Positions 53,383 to 63,549 of a DNA stretch of 64,000 nucleotides are shown here, in pieces (within the stretch, counting starts at the first letter, position 1; each line of letters starts with the position of its first letter). Made by a program: the position numbers and the translations under genes. The notes beneath the pieces were generated by a model that was not told where the DNA came from, made no database searches, and saw only the letters and a list, made by a program, of their open reading frames with translations. This stretch comes from JBKBKC01 sp046294265 (GTDB lineage: Bacteria > Pseudomonadota > Alphaproteobacteria > Rhodobacterales > Rhodobacteraceae), in assembly GCA_046294265.1 (NCBI GenBank), contig JBKBKC010000001.1:186001-250000 (forward strand), in the 5' to 3' direction.

Positions 53383-53626
53383 CGCCCCGAACCTGCCCCG
53401 TGTCGGGACGGAAACCCGACGCAGAGCCGACGCAAACCCGACGCTTGCCATACGCCGTTTTTCGCGCAGTCCCCGCAGGTTACCCCCCCGAACGCCCCGC
53501 CACACCCGCCCCCCCACCGCGCGCTGCCCACCCCCCCCTGACCGCAACGCCCCGCGTTAACGGGTGCCGCGATTGCATTCCCGCCCCCCCCGGCTTATCT
53601 CCTCCCCGACCCGCCCGGAGGCCGCG

Positions 53627-54540
53627 ATGAACTGGATCACCAACTACGTCCGCCCCAAGATCAACTCGCTCTTCTCCCGCCGCGAGGTGCCCGAGAACCT
53701 GTGGACCAAATGCCCCGAATGCGGGACAATGCTGTTCCACCGCGAACTTGCCGACAACCTGAACGTCTGCACCAGTTGCGACCATCACATGGCCATCACC
53801 CCCCGCGACCGGTTCAAGGCGTTGTTTGACCACGGGATTTTCACCGAAGTGAAGGTGCCCGAACCGCTGGCCGACCCGCTCGTGTTCAAGGACCAGAAGA
53901 AATACCCCGAACGGCTCAAGGCCGCGCAAAAGGCCACCTCCGAAAAGGACGCCATGCTGGTTGCCGAGGGTGAGCTTTTGCGCACCCCCATTGTCGCCGC
54001 GGCGCAGGATTTCGCCTTCATGGCGGGGTCGATGGGCATGTATGTGGGCAACGCCATCCTCGCCGCCGCCGAACGCGCGGTCGAGCTGAAGCGCCCGCTG
54101 GTCCTCTTTTCCGCCGCCGGGGGTGCGCGGATGCAAGAGGGCATCCTGAGCCTGATGCAGATGCCCCGCACCACCGTCGCCGTGCAGATGCTGCGCGAGG
54201 CGGGCCTCCCCTATGTTGTGGTCCTGACGCATCCCACCACAGGCGGTGTGACCGCCAGCTACGCCATGCTGGGCGATGTGCAGATCGCCGAACCCAACGC
54301 GCTCATCTGCTTCGCCGGCCCCCGCGTCATCGAACAGACCATCCGCGAAAAGCTGCCCGAGGGGTTCCAGCGCGCCGAATACCTGCTCGACCACGGCATG
54401 CTCGACCGCGTGACGCACCGCAAGAACCTGCGCGACGAACTGGCCACGATCCTGCGGATGCTGCTGCGCCAGCCCCCCGCCATCCGCGGCGACCTGCCCG
54501 CCCCCGAAGCGCCCGCAGCCCCGGCGGAGCCCACGCCAGC

Positions 54541-54544
<4 letters not shown>
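53627..54544 (+). CDS. accD: Acetyl-CoA carboxylase carboxyltransferase subunit beta
   Basis: Beta subunit of the carboxyltransferase making malonyl-CoA. A 305-residue chain starting MNWITNYVRPKIN; the N-terminal zinc finger is CPECG...CTSC (about 28-50), followed by the crotonase-like carboxylase fold with FSAAGGARMQEG, VVVLTHPTTGGVTASYAMLG and GPRVIEQTIREKLPEGFQ. The longer frame upstream is rejected. GTGA overlap with folC suggests the usual accD-folC operon. Confidence 0.96.
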
Positions 54545-55866
<1,322 letters not shown>

Positions 55867-55923
55867 CCCGCCTGCGACCCTGCGTTAACGTTTCTTATAC
55901 CAAAGCCGGGCCATCCTCTCCGC

Positions 55924-56694
55924 ATGTCCCGCGCGTTCGCCGAATCCGCCCTGCCGCTTTTCCCCGCCGCCCCCCCGGGCGACGCGGATGAGGCGATGCC
56001 GCGCGCCCTGCCCGAACGACTGCCCTCCTACATCGGCGACCACCGCAAACGCCTGCGCGCCAGGTTCTCCGAAGGTGGCGCGCAGGCCATGCCCGATTAT
56101 GAACTGCTGGAGCTGATGCTTTTCCGCACCATCCCCCGGCAAGACGTGAAACCCCTCGCCCGCCGCCTGCTCGACACTTTCGGTGACCTCAACCGCGTCG
56201 TCACAGCCCCCCCGGCCCGGCTGATGGCGGTGGAGGGCGTGGGGGAGGCCGTGGTGCAGGACCTCAAAATCCTCGAAGCCGCCGCACAGCGCATGATGCG
56301 CGCCCGCGTGATGCACCGCCCGGTCCTGTCGTCCTGGGACGCGCTGCTCGACTATTGCCACACGGCCATGGCGCATCGCGAAACCGAACAGTTCCGCGTC
56401 CTCTACCTCGACCGCAAGAACGTGCTGATCGCGGATGAGGAACAGGCCCGCGGCACCGTCGATCACGTGCCGGTCTACCCGCGCGAGGTGGTCAAGCGCG
56501 CCCTCGAACTCAACGCCTCCGCCCTCATCCTGGTGCACAACCACCCCTCGGGCGACCCGACCCCCTCGCAATCCGACATCACCATGACCGCCCAGATCCA
56601 GGACGCCGCCGCCGTCCTCGGCCTCACGCTCCATGACCACCTCATCATCGGCAAGGGCCGCGAACTCAGCTTAAAATCACAAGGATATATCTGA
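55924..56694 (+). CDS. radC: RadC family JAB-domain protein
   Basis: A 256-residue RadC: an N-terminal helix-hairpin-helix-like region (about 60-115, DYELLELMLFRTIPRQ, VEGVGEAVVQDLKILEA) and a JAB/MPN metalloprotease-like domain with the motif LVHNHPSGDPTPSQSD, in which two His and Asp bind zinc. Annotated as DNA repair protein but its function is uncertain. Convergent with the SBP-OmpA gene. Confidence 0.94.
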   Translation: MSRAFAESALPLFPAAPPGDADEAMPRALPERLPSYIGDHRKRLRARFSEGGAQAMPDYELLELMLFRTIPRQDVKPLARRLLDTFGDLNRVVTAPPARLMAVEGVGEAVVQDLKILEAAAQRMMRARVMHRPVLSSWDALLDYCHTAMAHRETEQFRVLYLDRKNVLIADEEQARGTVDHVPVYPREVVKRALELNASALILVHNHPSGDPTPSQSDITMTAQIQDAAAVLGLTLHDHLIIGKGRELSLKSQGYI

Positions 56695-56718
56695 CCTACC
56701 GTCCTTTCCTGATGGACC

Positions 56719-56764
56719 AAACATCCCACGGGTGGTGAATCCGGGGGGCGTGAAGCCCCCGGAT
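56719..56764 (-). terminator. Copy E of recurrent terminator-like element (radC / SBP-OmpA)
   Basis: AAACATCCCACGGG (56719-56732) followed by a stem ATCCGGGGG(G)C / GCCCCCGGAT with loop GTGAA (56739-56764). On the minus strand it follows the SBP-OmpA stop by 24 bases. Also placed to end radC. Confidence 0.65.
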
Positions 56765-56788
56765 GCACCACCCGCGCGCCGCCTCCGG

Positions 56789-58309
56789 TTAAGGTCTGGG
56801 ATGCCGCGGCCCGTCCCAGTCCGGCACAGGCCGCAGCCAGACCTCCACCCGTCGGTTCACCTGCCGCCCCGCAGGCGTCGTGTCACAGGCCATAGGCAGC
56901 GCCTCGCCATAGGCCTCCACCCCCGGCATTTCACCAGGGGCCAGATCGGGCGCGATCCGCGCCAGCGCCGCGCGCACCGCCTCGGCCCGGCTGCGCGACA
57001 GCGCAAGGTTGGTCGCCGCCGCCCCCGAGCCGTCCGAAAACCCTGCGAAAATCAGCACATAGCCATCAAAGGCTCGCACCGCGATCAGTCGCGCCAGATC
57101 CGACAGGTTCGTCTCCGACTGCGGGTCCAGCTGCGACGATCCCCCATCGAACCGCAGGGTCAGCGACAGCCGGTCCCCCCCCTCCATCGCCGCCGCCAGC
57201 CGCTGCAACTCAGCCAGCGGCACCTCCGGCCCGGCGTTGCGGATCGCCCCCAAAAGGCGGCGGCCATCATCTGCCAGCGGGGCCTGCACCACGCGGCGGT
57301 CGATCAGGCCCGCCTCGGCCACGGCGGCCTGCGCGGCATCGCTGGCCAGAAACTCCAGAAACTCGCGCGCGATCAGGGGCAGGCGGCGGCGCGGGATCAG
57401 GATGTGCCAGGCCACCGTCAGCGGGTAATCCTCGGCCTTCACGGCAAGGGGCGTCGCGGGAAGGGGAAAGCCGCAGCTGTCGGCCAGCGGCAGCACCCGC
57501 GCCGCCCCGGCACGCGATTGCGCCGTCAAGGCCAGCGCCCAGGGGTCGCGCGCCACCGCTGCCGCCAGCAACTCGGCATCCCGGTGCGGCACCTCGACCG
57601 CCGGATCGCGCCCCAGCCGCGCGCGCACCGCATCGCGCAGCGCGCCCTCCTGCAGGCCATGCACCGTGATTGGCATGTCGGGGCCCCCCAGCCCCTGCCA
57701 GTTGTCGATCTCGCCCGCCAGTGCGCGTGCCAGATCGGCCGTGCGGGCCTGCGGCAGGCGGTTGTCCGCGGCCACCACCGGCACCAGCGCATCTGCCCCC
57801 ACCGCGCGTCCGATGACCCCCGGCGGCACCTCAGACCCCAACGCCATTTCGGCCCGTCCCTCGACCAGCGCAAGTCGTGCGGCCTCGGGCGGGAAGGGGG
57901 CAAAGTCGATGTCGGCCAGGCTCTGGCCTGTCGCGGGGTCGGTCAACTGCGCGCGAAAGGCGCCCGGCACCCCCTCTTCGGCCAGCATCAGCCCACGCGC
58001 CCGGGCGAAGGCCCGCCAGAGCGGCGGCAGCAGCGCCAGCCCGGGATCGGCCGCCCCCACGATGCGCAACTTCGCCTGCGGTGCGATCAGTGCGGGGCAG
58101 GCGGGGCCGGTGCAGATCACCCCCGCCGCATCCACGGTCAACAGCCCATAGGCAGTGTCGATCCGGTAAAACTCGCCATCATAAGACCGCAGGTTACCAG
58201 ACAGCGCCAGACCGCCATCACGCCCAGTCAGCGTGGCATCCTGCGCCACCGCGGCACCACTCCAAAGCGCGGCCGACAGGGCCGCAACCGCACGCCAAGC
58301 TGCCCCCAT
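56789..58309 (-). CDS. Phosphate-ABC-type substrate-binding fused to OmpA domain, exported
   Basis: A 506-residue protein with signal peptide (about 1-22, ALWSGAAVAQ). Residues 85-360 look like a PstS/extracellular solute-binding fold (LRIVGAADPGLALLPPLWRAF, LAGEIDNWQGLGGP, DYPLTVAWHILIPRR). The C-terminal part (about 385-495) is an OmpA/MotB peptidoglycan-binding domain with FAGFSDGSGAAATNLALSRSRAEAV and VNRRVEVWL. The two combined occur in some alphaproteobacteria; a sensor or scaffold for phosphate or the envelope is inferred. Upstream lies the 432-residue secA-neighbour gene. Confidence 0.82.
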   Translation of the reverse strand: MGAAWRAVAALSAALWSGAAVAQDATLTGRDGGLALSGNLRSYDGEFYRIDTAYGLLTVDAAGVICTGPACPALIAPQAKLRIVGAADPGLALLPPLWRAFARARGLMLAEEGVPGAFRAQLTDPATGQSLADIDFAPFPPEAARLALVEGRAEMALGSEVPPGVIGRAVGADALVPVVAADNRLPQARTADLARALAGEIDNWQGLGGPDMPITVHGLQEGALRDAVRARLGRDPAVEVPHRDAELLAAAVARDPWALALTAQSRAGAARVLPLADSCGFPLPATPLAVKAEDYPLTVAWHILIPRRRLPLIAREFLEFLASDAAQAAVAEAGLIDRRVVQAPLADDGRRLLGAIRNAGPEVPLAELQRLAAAMEGGDRLSLTLRFDGGSSQLDPQSETNLSDLARLIAVRAFDGYVLIFAGFSDGSGAAATNLALSRSRAEAVRAALARIAPDLAPGEMPGVEAYGEALPMACDTTPAGRQVNRRVEVWLRPVPDWDGPRHPRP

Positions 58310-58345
58310 CGCCCCCCGGTCCGATCCTTGCTGCGCAGGCCGCTG

Positions 58346-59632
58346 TCAGTTGGCGGCCACGCTGGCGAGTGTCGTCTCGGGCAGAAGATTGTTCAACACC
58401 AGAAAATCGCCGACAGCATCACAGCCAGGCATCGCCAGAGTGACATCCATCGTGGTGACGGTTCCGGCATCGCTGTGCAGGATTTCGCCCAGAATGTCGC
58501 GGGCGCAGGTCGTGCCTGTCACTTCGGCCTCGACCGTCAGCGCGACAGGCAGCACCGGGTCTGCCGGAAAGGTATAGACCTCAGCCAGCAGCGGAACGGC
58601 GACGGATGCATCCCCCAGCACCGCGAGCCTTCCCGAGCCCGCCCGCGCGGCCTCGGCCCAGACATGGCCCGCCTCGCCATGGCGCGACGTGCCTTCCAGC
58701 GCATGCAGCTGCATCCGGTCGTCGGCCTGCCACTGGACTGCAAAGCGGCGCAGGCCGGTCAGGTCGGTGGGCACCTCGGTCTCCAGTTCGGTGCCATCCT
58801 CCAGCCGCAGGATCACACGGCCCGAAGGTTCCAGCGCCGGGACCGACAGGAACAGTGCGCCCGAGGCCGAGGTGCGCGCCGACAGGGCCAGCCCGCCGTG
58901 GCGCAGCACGACGGGCGCGTCCGGCGCGCAGGTCGCCAGCAGCACGATGTCGATGCTGGCATCCGCACCTTTCATCCCGACAAGCGATGTTTCGCAGATG
59001 GGTGCCGCTACGGTCGTCACGTCCATCGGGGCCGCATCGGGCACGGGCAGGTCGGAGCCGGGGACCTCTGTCGTCAGGGCCACCTCGACCGGTTTCGGGG
59101 CTTCCGGCACCGGCAACTCGTCGGGCATGGACACTTCTGCGGCGGACCTGGCGGCCACGGCCGGGGCGGCAAGCGCCACGATCTCGCGGGGAAGGGCGGC
59201 CGACCCCAGCTGGACCGGCGATGCGCCATCCTTTTGCACGAACTGGCCTGCGGCAACGGCGACGCCCAGAACGGCCACACCCAGACCCGCATTGCGCGCC
59301 AGCCCCCGGATGCCGGTTGCGCTGCGCGGCATCGCGGCCGCTGGGGCTGCCCCTGGCAGGGCCGATCGCAGAAAGGCCAGTCGGCCGGTAGCCTGCACCT
59401 TCAGGCCCGCCAGTGCGGCCCCGGCGGCGGGCAGGACCGCGCTCAGGGCGCCTGCCCGATCCTGCGGTGCAGCGGGCGCAGCTTTGGCGGCTTCGCTGAC
59501 GGAAGGCGCCACGGAATCGGTCGCGGGCTCTGTCACGGGGGTGGCTTTCGTGCCGAGCCGCACCCGATCGCGCAGGGCCATGGCCCGTGCTCTTGCCCCT
59601 GCGGCAATACCCTTGATGTCCATTTCCGCCAT
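58346..59632 (-). CDS. Membrane-anchored periplasmic protein next to secA (annotated elsewhere as translocase)
   Basis: A 428-residue protein with a start at 59632 (GGAGGCGGCT before the ATG). Residues 1-110 are Ala/Pro-rich and charged (cytoplasmic); about 111-133 form a transmembrane helix (GLGVAVLGVAVAAGQFV); then an Ala/Pro/Glu-rich linker and a beta-rich periplasmic domain with several cysteines (PICETSLVG, LATCAPDAPV, TTCARDIL, MPGCDAV), likely in disulfides. I do not recognise the fold. Proximity to secA is the only link with secretion; in rhodobacteria such genes are sometimes named translocase. Confidence 0.75.
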   Translation of the reverse strand: MAEMDIKGIAAGARARAMALRDRVRLGTKATPVTEPATDSVAPSVSEAAKAAPAAPQDRAGALSAVLPAAGAALAGLKVQATGRLAFLRSALPGAAPAAAMPRSATGIRGLARNAGLGVAVLGVAVAAGQFVQKDGASPVQLGSAALPREIVALAAPAVAARSAAEVSMPDELPVPEAPKPVEVALTTEVPGSDLPVPDAAPMDVTTVAAPICETSLVGMKGADASIDIVLLATCAPDAPVVLRHGGLALSARTSASGALFLSVPALEPSGRVILRLEDGTELETEVPTDLTGLRRFAVQWQADDRMQLHALEGTSRHGEAGHVWAEAARAGSGRLAVLGDASVAVPLLAEVYTFPADPVLPVALTVEAEVTGTTCARDILGEILHSDAGTVTTMDVTLAMPGCDAVGDFLVLNNLLPETTLASVAAN

Positions 59633-59772
59633 AGCCGCCTCCATCCAACAGGAAAACCTGCCGGATCGGGCTAGCGGTCAAAGGCGGCGGGGACGTGGCA
59701 GAACCGGGGAATGTTTCCAGCAATGGCGGCGCCAAGATGGCACCGCCCCGACTGTTTCAGGCACTCACTGTT

Positions 59773-62472
59773 TCAGGCAATCGCCCCATGGCAATGCTTG
59801 AACTTCTTGCCCGATCCGCAAGGGCAGGCGTCGTTGCGGCCCGGGTTGCCCCAGGTGGCGGGGTCGGCGGCGTCAAAGCCCGCTGCGGCATCCGCCATGG
59901 CCATGGCCGGGGCGGCCAACGCTGCCGCCGGGGTCGCCGCCGCGCGCTGCTGGGCCATGTACTGTTCCAGCATCGCGCGCTTTTCCTCTTCGGTCTGCGG
60001 GCGCAGTTCTGACAGAAGCTGCGTGACGTCGTGGCGCAGCGCGTTCAACATGCTCTCGAACAGCGCGAATCCCTCGGTCTTGTATTCCGACAGCGGGTCG
60101 CGCTGCGCATGCACCCGAAAGCCCACGACCGACCGCAGGTGTTCAAGCCGCAACAGGTGTTCGCGCCACTTGGTGTCGATGATCTGCAAGAGCACCTGCT
60201 TTTCGATCGATCGCATGACCTCGCGGCCAAACCCCTCAACCTTTTCCGCCATCATGCGGTCGGCGGCCTCGGACAGTCGCTCGCGCATTGCGTCCTGATC
60301 CACACCCTCTTCTGCCGCCCAGTCGGCCACCGGCAGATCCATGCGCATCCGGTCGCGCAACGCCTGCGCGAGGCCATCGACATTCCACTGGTCGGCATAG
60401 GATTTCGGCGGCAGATAGGTGTCCACAAGATCGTCGATCACTTGCTGGCGCATGTCGGTCACGATGTCGGAGATGTCTTCGGACTGCATGATCTCCAGCC
60501 GCTGGCCAAAAATCACCTTGCGCTGCTCGTTCATCACGTCGTCGAATTTCAAGAGCTGCTTGCGGATGTCGAAGTTGCGCCCCTCGACCTTGGCCTGCGC
60601 CTTTTCCAGGCTCTTGTTGACCCAGGGGTGGACGATGGATTCGCCGTCCTTCATCCCCAGCGTGGACAGCACCTTGTCCAGCCGCTCGGACCCGAAGATG
60701 CGCATCAGGTCATCCTCCAGGCTCAGGAAGAAGGCCGAGCGCCCGGGGTCGCCCTGACGGCCCGACCGGCCGCGCAGCTGGTTGTCGATGCGCCGGCTCT
60801 CGTGCCGTTCGGTGCCCAGAACGAACAGCCCGCCTGCCGCCAGCACACGCGCCTTTTCCTCGGCATGTTCGGCCTCGATCTTGGCGCGCACCGCGTCGGG
60901 GTTGGCGGCGGGGTCGGCGGCGAGCGCCTGCATCACCTTCATCTCGACATTGCCGCCCAGCTGGATGTCGGTGCCGCGGCCAGCCATGTTGGTGGCGATG
61001 GTGACCGCGCCGAACTTGCCGGCATCGGCGACGATCTGCGCCTCCTGCTCATGTTGGCGCGCGTTCAGCACGTTGTGCACGATTCCCGCCTTTTTCAGCA
61101 GGTCGGACAGGAATTCCGATTTCTCGATGCTGGTGGTGCCCACAAGGATTGGCTGGCCCTTGGCGTTCGCCTCCTTGATCGCGGCCACGATGCCATCGTA
61201 TTTTTCGCGCGCGGTGCGGAACACCTGGTCGTGGTCGTCCTTGCGGGCGACGGGGCGGTTGGTGGGCACCTCGACCACGCCAAGGCCATAGATCTCGCGG
61301 AACTCCTCGGCCTCGGTGGCCGCCGTGCCCGTCATCCCGGCCAGTTTCTCGTACAGGCGGAAATAGTTCTGGAACGTCACGCTTGCCAGCGTGACGTTCT
61401 CGGGCTGGATCGCCACATGCTCCTTGGCCTCGATGGCCTGGTGCAGCCCGTCCGACAGCCGCCGCCCGCGCATCATGCGGCCGGTGAATTCGTCGATCAG
61501 CATCACCTCGCCGTCCCGCACGATATACTGCTGATCCTTCTGGAACAGCTTGTGCGCCCGCAGCCCTTGCGTGACGTGGTGCACCAGCGTGGTGCTTTCG
61601 GGATCATAGAGCGACTGGCCCTCTGGCAGGATCCCCGCCTCGGCCAGCCGCGCCTCGATGAATTCGTTGCCTTCCTCGGTGAAGGTCACGTTGCGGGTCT
61701 TTTCGTCCAGCTTGAAGTGATCGGCCGTCAGCTCGGGGATCAGCGCATCGACCTTGATGTAGAGTTCGCTGCGGTCCTGGCTGGGGCCCGAGATGATGAG
61801 CGGCGTGCGCGCCTCATCGACGAGGATCGAGTCCACCTCGTCCACGATGGCAAAGAAATGGCCGCGCTGGTTCATCTCGTCCATCGACGATTTCATGTTG
61901 TCGCGCAGATAGTCGAAGCCAAGCTCGTTGTTCGTGGCATAGGTGATGTCGGCCCGGTAGGCCTCGCGCTTTTCGGCCTCGGGCTGGTAGGGATAGACCA
62001 CCCCGGTGGTCAGGCCGAGGGCGCCATAGACCTTGCTCATCCACTCCGCGTCGCGCTTGGCCAGATAGTCGTTCACGGTGACGACATGCACGCCCTTGCC
62101 CGCCAATGCGTTCAGATAGGCGGGGAAGGTGGCGACCAGCGTCTTTCCCTCACCCGTCTTCATCTCGGCGATATTGCCCTGATGCAGAAAGATGCCGCCC
62201 TTCAGCTGCACATCGAAGGCGCGCAGGCCCAGGGCGCGGCGCGCGGCCTCGCGGCAGTTGGCAAAGGCTTCTGGCAGAAGCGCGTCAAGGCTTTCGCCAT
62301 TCTTCGCCCGCGCGGCGAACTCCTCGGTCTTTTTCTTGATGCCCTCGTCGGTCAGCGCCTGAAACTCGGCCTCCAGCGCGTTGATCCGCGCCACCAGCGG
62401 GCGCACCGATTTCACCTTGCGGTCATTCGGCGTTCCGAAGACCTTTCGCGCGATCGCACCAAAACCCAGCAT
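59773..62472 (-). CDS. secA: Preprotein translocase ATPase SecA
   Basis: ATPase that drives protein export through SecYEG. The 899-residue protein starts MLGFGAIARKVFGTPNDRK; the preceding ATG at 62475 is an alternative and the long frame upstream is rejected. Motifs: Walker A MKTGEGKTLV, DEVDSILVDEART (Walker B), GRMMRGRRLSDGLHQAIEAK, GTERHESRRIDNQLRGRSGRQGDPG and the C-terminal zinc-binding SEC-C tail DACPCGSGKKFKHCHG. Length is normal. Divergent from the PPIase gene. Confidence 0.97.
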   Translation of the reverse strand: MLGFGAIARKVFGTPNDRKVKSVRPLVARINALEAEFQALTDEGIKKKTEEFAARAKNGESLDALLPEAFANCREAARRALGLRAFDVQLKGGIFLHQGNIAEMKTGEGKTLVATFPAYLNALAGKGVHVVTVNDYLAKRDAEWMSKVYGALGLTTGVVYPYQPEAEKREAYRADITYATNNELGFDYLRDNMKSSMDEMNQRGHFFAIVDEVDSILVDEARTPLIISGPSQDRSELYIKVDALIPELTADHFKLDEKTRNVTFTEEGNEFIEARLAEAGILPEGQSLYDPESTTLVHHVTQGLRAHKLFQKDQQYIVRDGEVMLIDEFTGRMMRGRRLSDGLHQAIEAKEHVAIQPENVTLASVTFQNYFRLYEKLAGMTGTAATEAEEFREIYGLGVVEVPTNRPVARKDDHDQVFRTAREKYDGIVAAIKEANAKGQPILVGTTSIEKSEFLSDLLKKAGIVHNVLNARQHEQEAQIVADAGKFGAVTIATNMAGRGTDIQLGGNVEMKVMQALAADPAANPDAVRAKIEAEHAEEKARVLAAGGLFVLGTERHESRRIDNQLRGRSGRQGDPGRSAFFLSLEDDLMRIFGSERLDKVLSTLGMKDGESIVHPWVNKSLEKAQAKVEGRNFDIRKQLLKFDDVMNEQRKVIFGQRLEIMQSEDISDIVTDMRQQVIDDLVDTYLPPKSYADQWNVDGLAQALRDRMRMDLPVADWAAEEGVDQDAMRERLSEAADRMMAEKVEGFGREVMRSIEKQVLLQIIDTKWREHLLRLEHLRSVVGFRVHAQRDPLSEYKTEGFALFESMLNALRHDVTQLLSELRPQTEEEKRAMLEQYMAQQRAAATPAAALAAPAMAMADAAAGFDAADPATWGNPGRNDACPCGSGKKFKHCHGAIA

Positions 62473-62685
62473 CATCTCTCCCCGGGGTTGCCCCGATCCG
62501 TGCCAGGCCGCCCTGACATCATCGTGTGAGCCGCGGGCTTGCCCGCCTTCACCGCCTTCCCTAGAAAAATCGGGAAGGTGCGCGTGGCAACCTGTCCCAC
62601 GCGACTTGCGCGATGTAAGGGGCGGGACGGGCCAAGTCAACGTCACGCCGGGGGCGACAGGCCCGGGGATAGGGAGAGCAGGGTC

Positions 62686-63522
62686 ATGAAACGGGCGATT
62701 TTCGGGGCGGCCTTGGCGGCCGCCGTCTTTGGCGGCGCCGGATGGGCCCAGACGGCCGATACCGTGGTCGCCACAGTCAACGGGCGCGACATCACGCTGG
62801 GCCACATGATCGTGCTGCGCGAAAAGCTGCCCCCGCAGTATCAGGCGCTGCCCGATGACGTGCTGTTCAAGGGCATTCTGGACCAGCTGGTCCAGCAGTC
62901 CGCACTGGAACAGTCGGTCGAGGGGGCCATCCCCGCGCGCGACCGGCTGCAACTGGAAAATGACCGGCGCGGCTATCTCTCGGGTGTGGCCCTGCGCGCG
63001 GTGGTGGGCCGCTCCGTCACCGATGCGGCGCTGCAGGCCGCCTATGAAGCGCGGTTCGCGGATGCCGCCCCGCAGACCGAATACAACGCCGCGCATATTC
63101 TGGTGGACGCGCAGGAAAAGGCCGCGGAACTGAAGGCGCAGATCGACGGCGGCGCCGATTTCGCCGAACTGGCCCGCGCCAATTCCACCGATCCCGGCTC
63201 GGGCCCCCGTGGCGGCGATCTGGGCTGGTTCGGCCTTGGCCAGATGGTCAAGCCCTTCGAGAATGCCGTGGTCGCGCTGCAGCCCGGTCAGGTATCCGAC
63301 CCCGTGCAGTCGCAATTCGGCTGGCACATCGTGCGCCTGAACGAGACGCGGGTCGCCTCGGTGCCCAGCCTCGACGACATGCGCGACGAGCTTGCGGCCG
63401 GCATCGAACGCGAGGTGGTGGATGCCCATATCGACGCGCTGACTGCCGCCGCCACCGTCACCCGCCCCGGAGAGGGGATTGACCCCGCCCTGCTGCGCGA
63501 CCTAACGCTGTTGGACAAGTGA
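62686..63522 (+). CDS. Parvulin-type peptidylprolyl isomerase, exported (SurA/PrsA-like)
   Basis: A 278-residue periplasmic PPIase/chaperone: signal peptide to about residue 22 (AAAVFGGAGWAQ), a SurA-like helical N-terminal domain (about 25-125), and a parvulin domain (about 130-235: EYNAAHILVDAQEKA, DFAELARANSTDPGSGPRGG, DPVQSQFGWHIVRLNET). The ATG at 62686 follows AGGGAGAGC; the frame upstream lacks support. Divergent from secA and followed by argJ after 27 bases, a common rhodobacterial grouping that links export to folding. Confidence 0.92.
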   Translation: MKRAIFGAALAAAVFGGAGWAQTADTVVATVNGRDITLGHMIVLREKLPPQYQALPDDVLFKGILDQLVQQSALEQSVEGAIPARDRLQLENDRRGYLSGVALRAVVGRSVTDAALQAAYEARFADAAPQTEYNAAHILVDAQEKAAELKAQIDGGADFAELARANSTDPGSGPRGGDLGWFGLGQMVKPFENAVVALQPGQVSDPVQSQFGWHIVRLNETRVASVPSLDDMRDELAAGIEREVVDAHIDALTAAATVTRPGEGIDPALLRDLTLLDK

Positions 63523-63549
63523 CGGGGTTGTAATCACCCCGAGGTCAGG

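Noticed and set aside
53383..53626. Repeated CCCGACGC-like words in the gap before accD
   Set aside because: Three short similar words (CCCGACGC, GCCGACGC, CCCGACGC) close together, but too short and irregular in this GC-rich, C-rich gap to call an operator.
62473..63429. Long N-terminal extension of the secA frame
   Set aside because: Frame is open to 63429, but SecA's conserved start (MLGFGAIARKVFG) lies at 62472 and the extension covers the divergent PPIase gene.
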